DNA from: DASVDK01 sp036381125 [NCBI: Thermodesulfobacteriota bacterium]
GTDB taxonomy: Bacteria > DASVDK01
Direction: 5' to 3'
Length of the DNA: 37,202 bases
Assembly: GCA_036381125.1 (NCBI GenBank)
Contig: DASVDK010000273.1
Span: forward strand, 1-37,202
Part shown: in pieces, positions 35,924 through 37,202 of the stretch
Layout of the letters: each line of letters begins with the position of its first letter
How positions within the stretch are numbered: position 1 is the first letter of the stretch
Notes under the pieces: generated by a model
What the model was told of the DNA's origin: nothing
What the model saw: only the letters and a program-made list of their open reading frames with translations
The model's database searches: none
Program-made: the position numbers and the translations under genes

Positions 35924-37202
35924 CTAGCCTGCCTGTGCGGTGAGGAAGCGCTCGGCGAGGGCGCGCTGGAGGGATGCGACCGTGCGGAACGCCTCGGTGA
36001 GGGACGCCCGCTCGATTCGGTCGAGACGGCGCGGCGCGACGCGGTTGTCGGGCGGCCGGCCGGCGGCCACGGCGGCGAGCTGGTGGGCGAGGCGGACTCG
36101 CAGGATGACCCTGTAGGCCGCCTCGAGGTCGGCCGCCTCGGTCGGGGTGAAGGCCCCGCGCGCCGCCGCGCCGGCCAGGCGCTCGAGGGTGCCGGTCGCC
36201 GTGAGACCGTAGGACAGCGCGTAGACGCGCATCGCCTGCGTCACCGGGAAGACGCCGGCCCCCTTGAGGTCGATCGTGCCGCGATGCACCCCGGTCCAGT
36301 CGGTGCGAAGCCGCCCGAAGAGCCCGATCGGCGGCCGGCGCTCGGCGGCGGTCCGCGCCAGGAGGCGAAGGAAGAGCGGGTGGCGGGGGGCCTCACCGCA
36401 GGCCCAGGTCGCAAGCTCGCGGCCGGGGCCGTCGTCGCCGCCGGCGACCGGCCGCATGTCGAGGTAGACGGAGGCCTCGAGCAGGTGCACCGGCTCGGGC
36501 TCCGCGAACCAGCTCGCGACGCGGCGCCGCCACACGCGGAGCGGCTGGCACCACCGGGGGTTCTCGGCCATGTACCCCCCCTCGCACCGGGGGACGCCGA
36601 CCCGCGCGAGGCCGTCGCCGACGGCGCGGCCGAGGCGCCCGAAGTAGGCGGCCGCCGCCGCGTCGATCTCCTCGGGGGGGTCGGCGTAGACGAGGCCGCT
36701 GTCCTGGTCGGTCCTGAGCGTCTGCTCGCGGCGTCCCTCGCTGCCGGCGGCGACGAGGGACCAGGCGACGGGCGGACGCCCGAGCCCTTCGGCCTCGAGC
36801 CGCGCGATGGCCAGCGCCGCGACGCGTCGGACGAGCCGGTCCGACAGCTCGGCGACGACCGCCGCGGCCTCCACCGGGCCCGCCCCCTCGTTCACGAGCG
36901 CGCGCAGCACGCCGACCTGCATCGGCGCCGCCGCGGCCAGCGCCTCGATCGACGGCGCCTCCTCGATGGCGCGCGCCATCGCGATCGGGCCGGGCGAGGC
37001 CGCGGAAGGGAGGTCGTCGCGGCCGAGGACGCCGACGAGGCGCCCCTCCTCGATCACGCCGAGGTGGTGGAAGTTCCCTCTGGTCATCGCCAGGAGGGCG
37101 TCGAAGGCCGGCGCATCGGCCGCAACGGCGACGAGCGGCGCGCTCATGACCTCGGCCACCGGCGTCTCGGTGGAGCGGCCCGCAGCGAGGACGCGCGTCC
37201 GC
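35924..37202 (-). CDS. CBS-domain/DUF294 putative nucleotidyltransferase, second copy (5' end outside window)
   Basis: The reading frame stays open to the right edge, so the N-terminus, with at least one CBS domain, is outside the window. The visible 425 codons begin inside the CBS region: PVAEVMSAPLVAVAADAPAFDALL aligns with PVGRIMSAPLHVVSAGAPAIEALL of the first copy. The DUF294 core has GSEGRREQTLRTDQDSGL, and the C-terminal domain has PPIGLFGRL and the RGTIDLKGAG and ERASLTEAFRTVASLQRAL segments. It is clearly paralogous to the DUF294 protein at 32.2-33.7 kb but well diverged. The two flank the symporter, 252 bases upstream and 160 bases downstream respectively. It may tune the same transporter. 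Confidence 0.87.
   Translation of the reverse strand, partial: RTRVLAAGRSTETPVAEVMSAPLVAVAADAPAFDALLAMTRGNFHHLGVIEEGRLVGVLGRDDLPSAASPGPIAMARAIEEAPSIEALAAAAPMQVGVLRALVNEGAGPVEAAAVVAELSDRLVRRVAALAIARLEAEGLGRPPVAWSLVAAGSEGRREQTLRTDQDSGLVYADPPEEIDAAAAAYFGRLGRAVGDGLARVGVPRCEGGYMAENPRWCQPLRVWRRRVASWFAEPEPVHLLEASVYLDMRPVAGGDDGPGRELATWACGEAPRHPLFLRLLARTAAERRPPIGLFGRLRTDWTGVHRGTIDLKGAGVFPVTQAMRVYALSYGLTATGTLERLAGAAARGAFTPTEAADLEAAYRVILRVRLAHQLAAVAAGRPPDNRVAPRRLDRIERASLTEAFRTVASLQRALAERFLTAQAG

Overview
The window looks like chromosomal DNA of a very GC-rich, Gram-negative bacterium: strong G/C bias at third codon positions, frequent GTG starts, a predicted outer-membrane beta-barrel and a lipoprotein. 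The mix of tripartite tricarboxylate (Tct) transport, a UbiD decarboxylase, a 2-oxoacid:ferredoxin oxidoreductase and an M20 carbamoylase resembles Candidatus Rokubacteria / Methylomirabilota or a deep deltaproteobacterium-like lineage. That placement is inference from gene content. No tRNA, rRNA, CRISPR array or intact transposase was seen.

Layout. 0.2-4.9 kb (+): mobA, then two full-length ClpX paralogues sandwiching a predicted outer-membrane protein, then a small membrane protein. 4.9-7.1 kb (-): an HldE-type cytidylyltransferase, a Nudix hydrolase and a Na+/Ca2+-exchanger-family protein. 7.3-8.9 kb (+): cutA and an M20 amidohydrolase. 9.0-10.8 kb: a PHP-domain protein preceded by a truncated ORF, then about 1 kb of gene debris with less GC than its surroundings. 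10.8-13.4 kb (-): a four-gene operon with an F420-hydrogenase-beta (FrhB)-like iron-sulfur protein and three unknown proteins.

13.5-22.3 kb (+) is the most coherent part. It holds a FadR-type GntR regulator, a four-subunit 2-oxoacid:ferredoxin oxidoreductase (gamma, delta, alpha, beta), a membrane protein and a tctC-tctB-tctA transporter. The alpha subunit has YPIRP instead of the YPITP of pyruvate enzymes. Its Tyr40, Arg43, Arg121 and Asp124 match, at one constant offset, the residues I recall for Moorella oxalate oxidoreductase. The beta-subunit cluster cysteines do the same at another constant offset. I therefore read the locus as oxalate (or closely related 2-oxoacid) uptake and oxidation to CO2 with ferredoxin reduction. 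TGGTNNNACCA palindromes, the classic FadR-family operator form, lie before the regulator, before the gamma subunit and twice before tctC, which suggests one regulon.

22.5-26.7 kb (+): five tightly coupled genes (PIG-L deacetylase, methyltransferase, ChbG/YdjC deacetylase, ATP-grasp ligase, GT4 glycosyltransferase). They look like a biosynthetic cluster for an unidentified amino-sugar conjugate. DoxX-like and metallo-beta-lactamase-fold genes follow. 28.0-30.3 kb (-): a small lipoprotein and a UbiD-family decarboxylase. 30.5-31.5 kb (+): a Tat-exported sulfite-oxidase-fold molybdoenzyme. 31.5-37.2 kb (-): a sodium:solute symporter, a 25-residue membrane peptide, a CBS-DUF294 protein and a DnaQ-like exonuclease, with a second DUF294 paralogue running off the right edge.

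Two repeat families are shared between distant intergenic regions: a 25-bp unit (three tandem copies near 22.35 kb, one inverted copy near 8.9 kb) and a palindromic REP-like unit (pairs near 16.9 kb and 30.35 kb).
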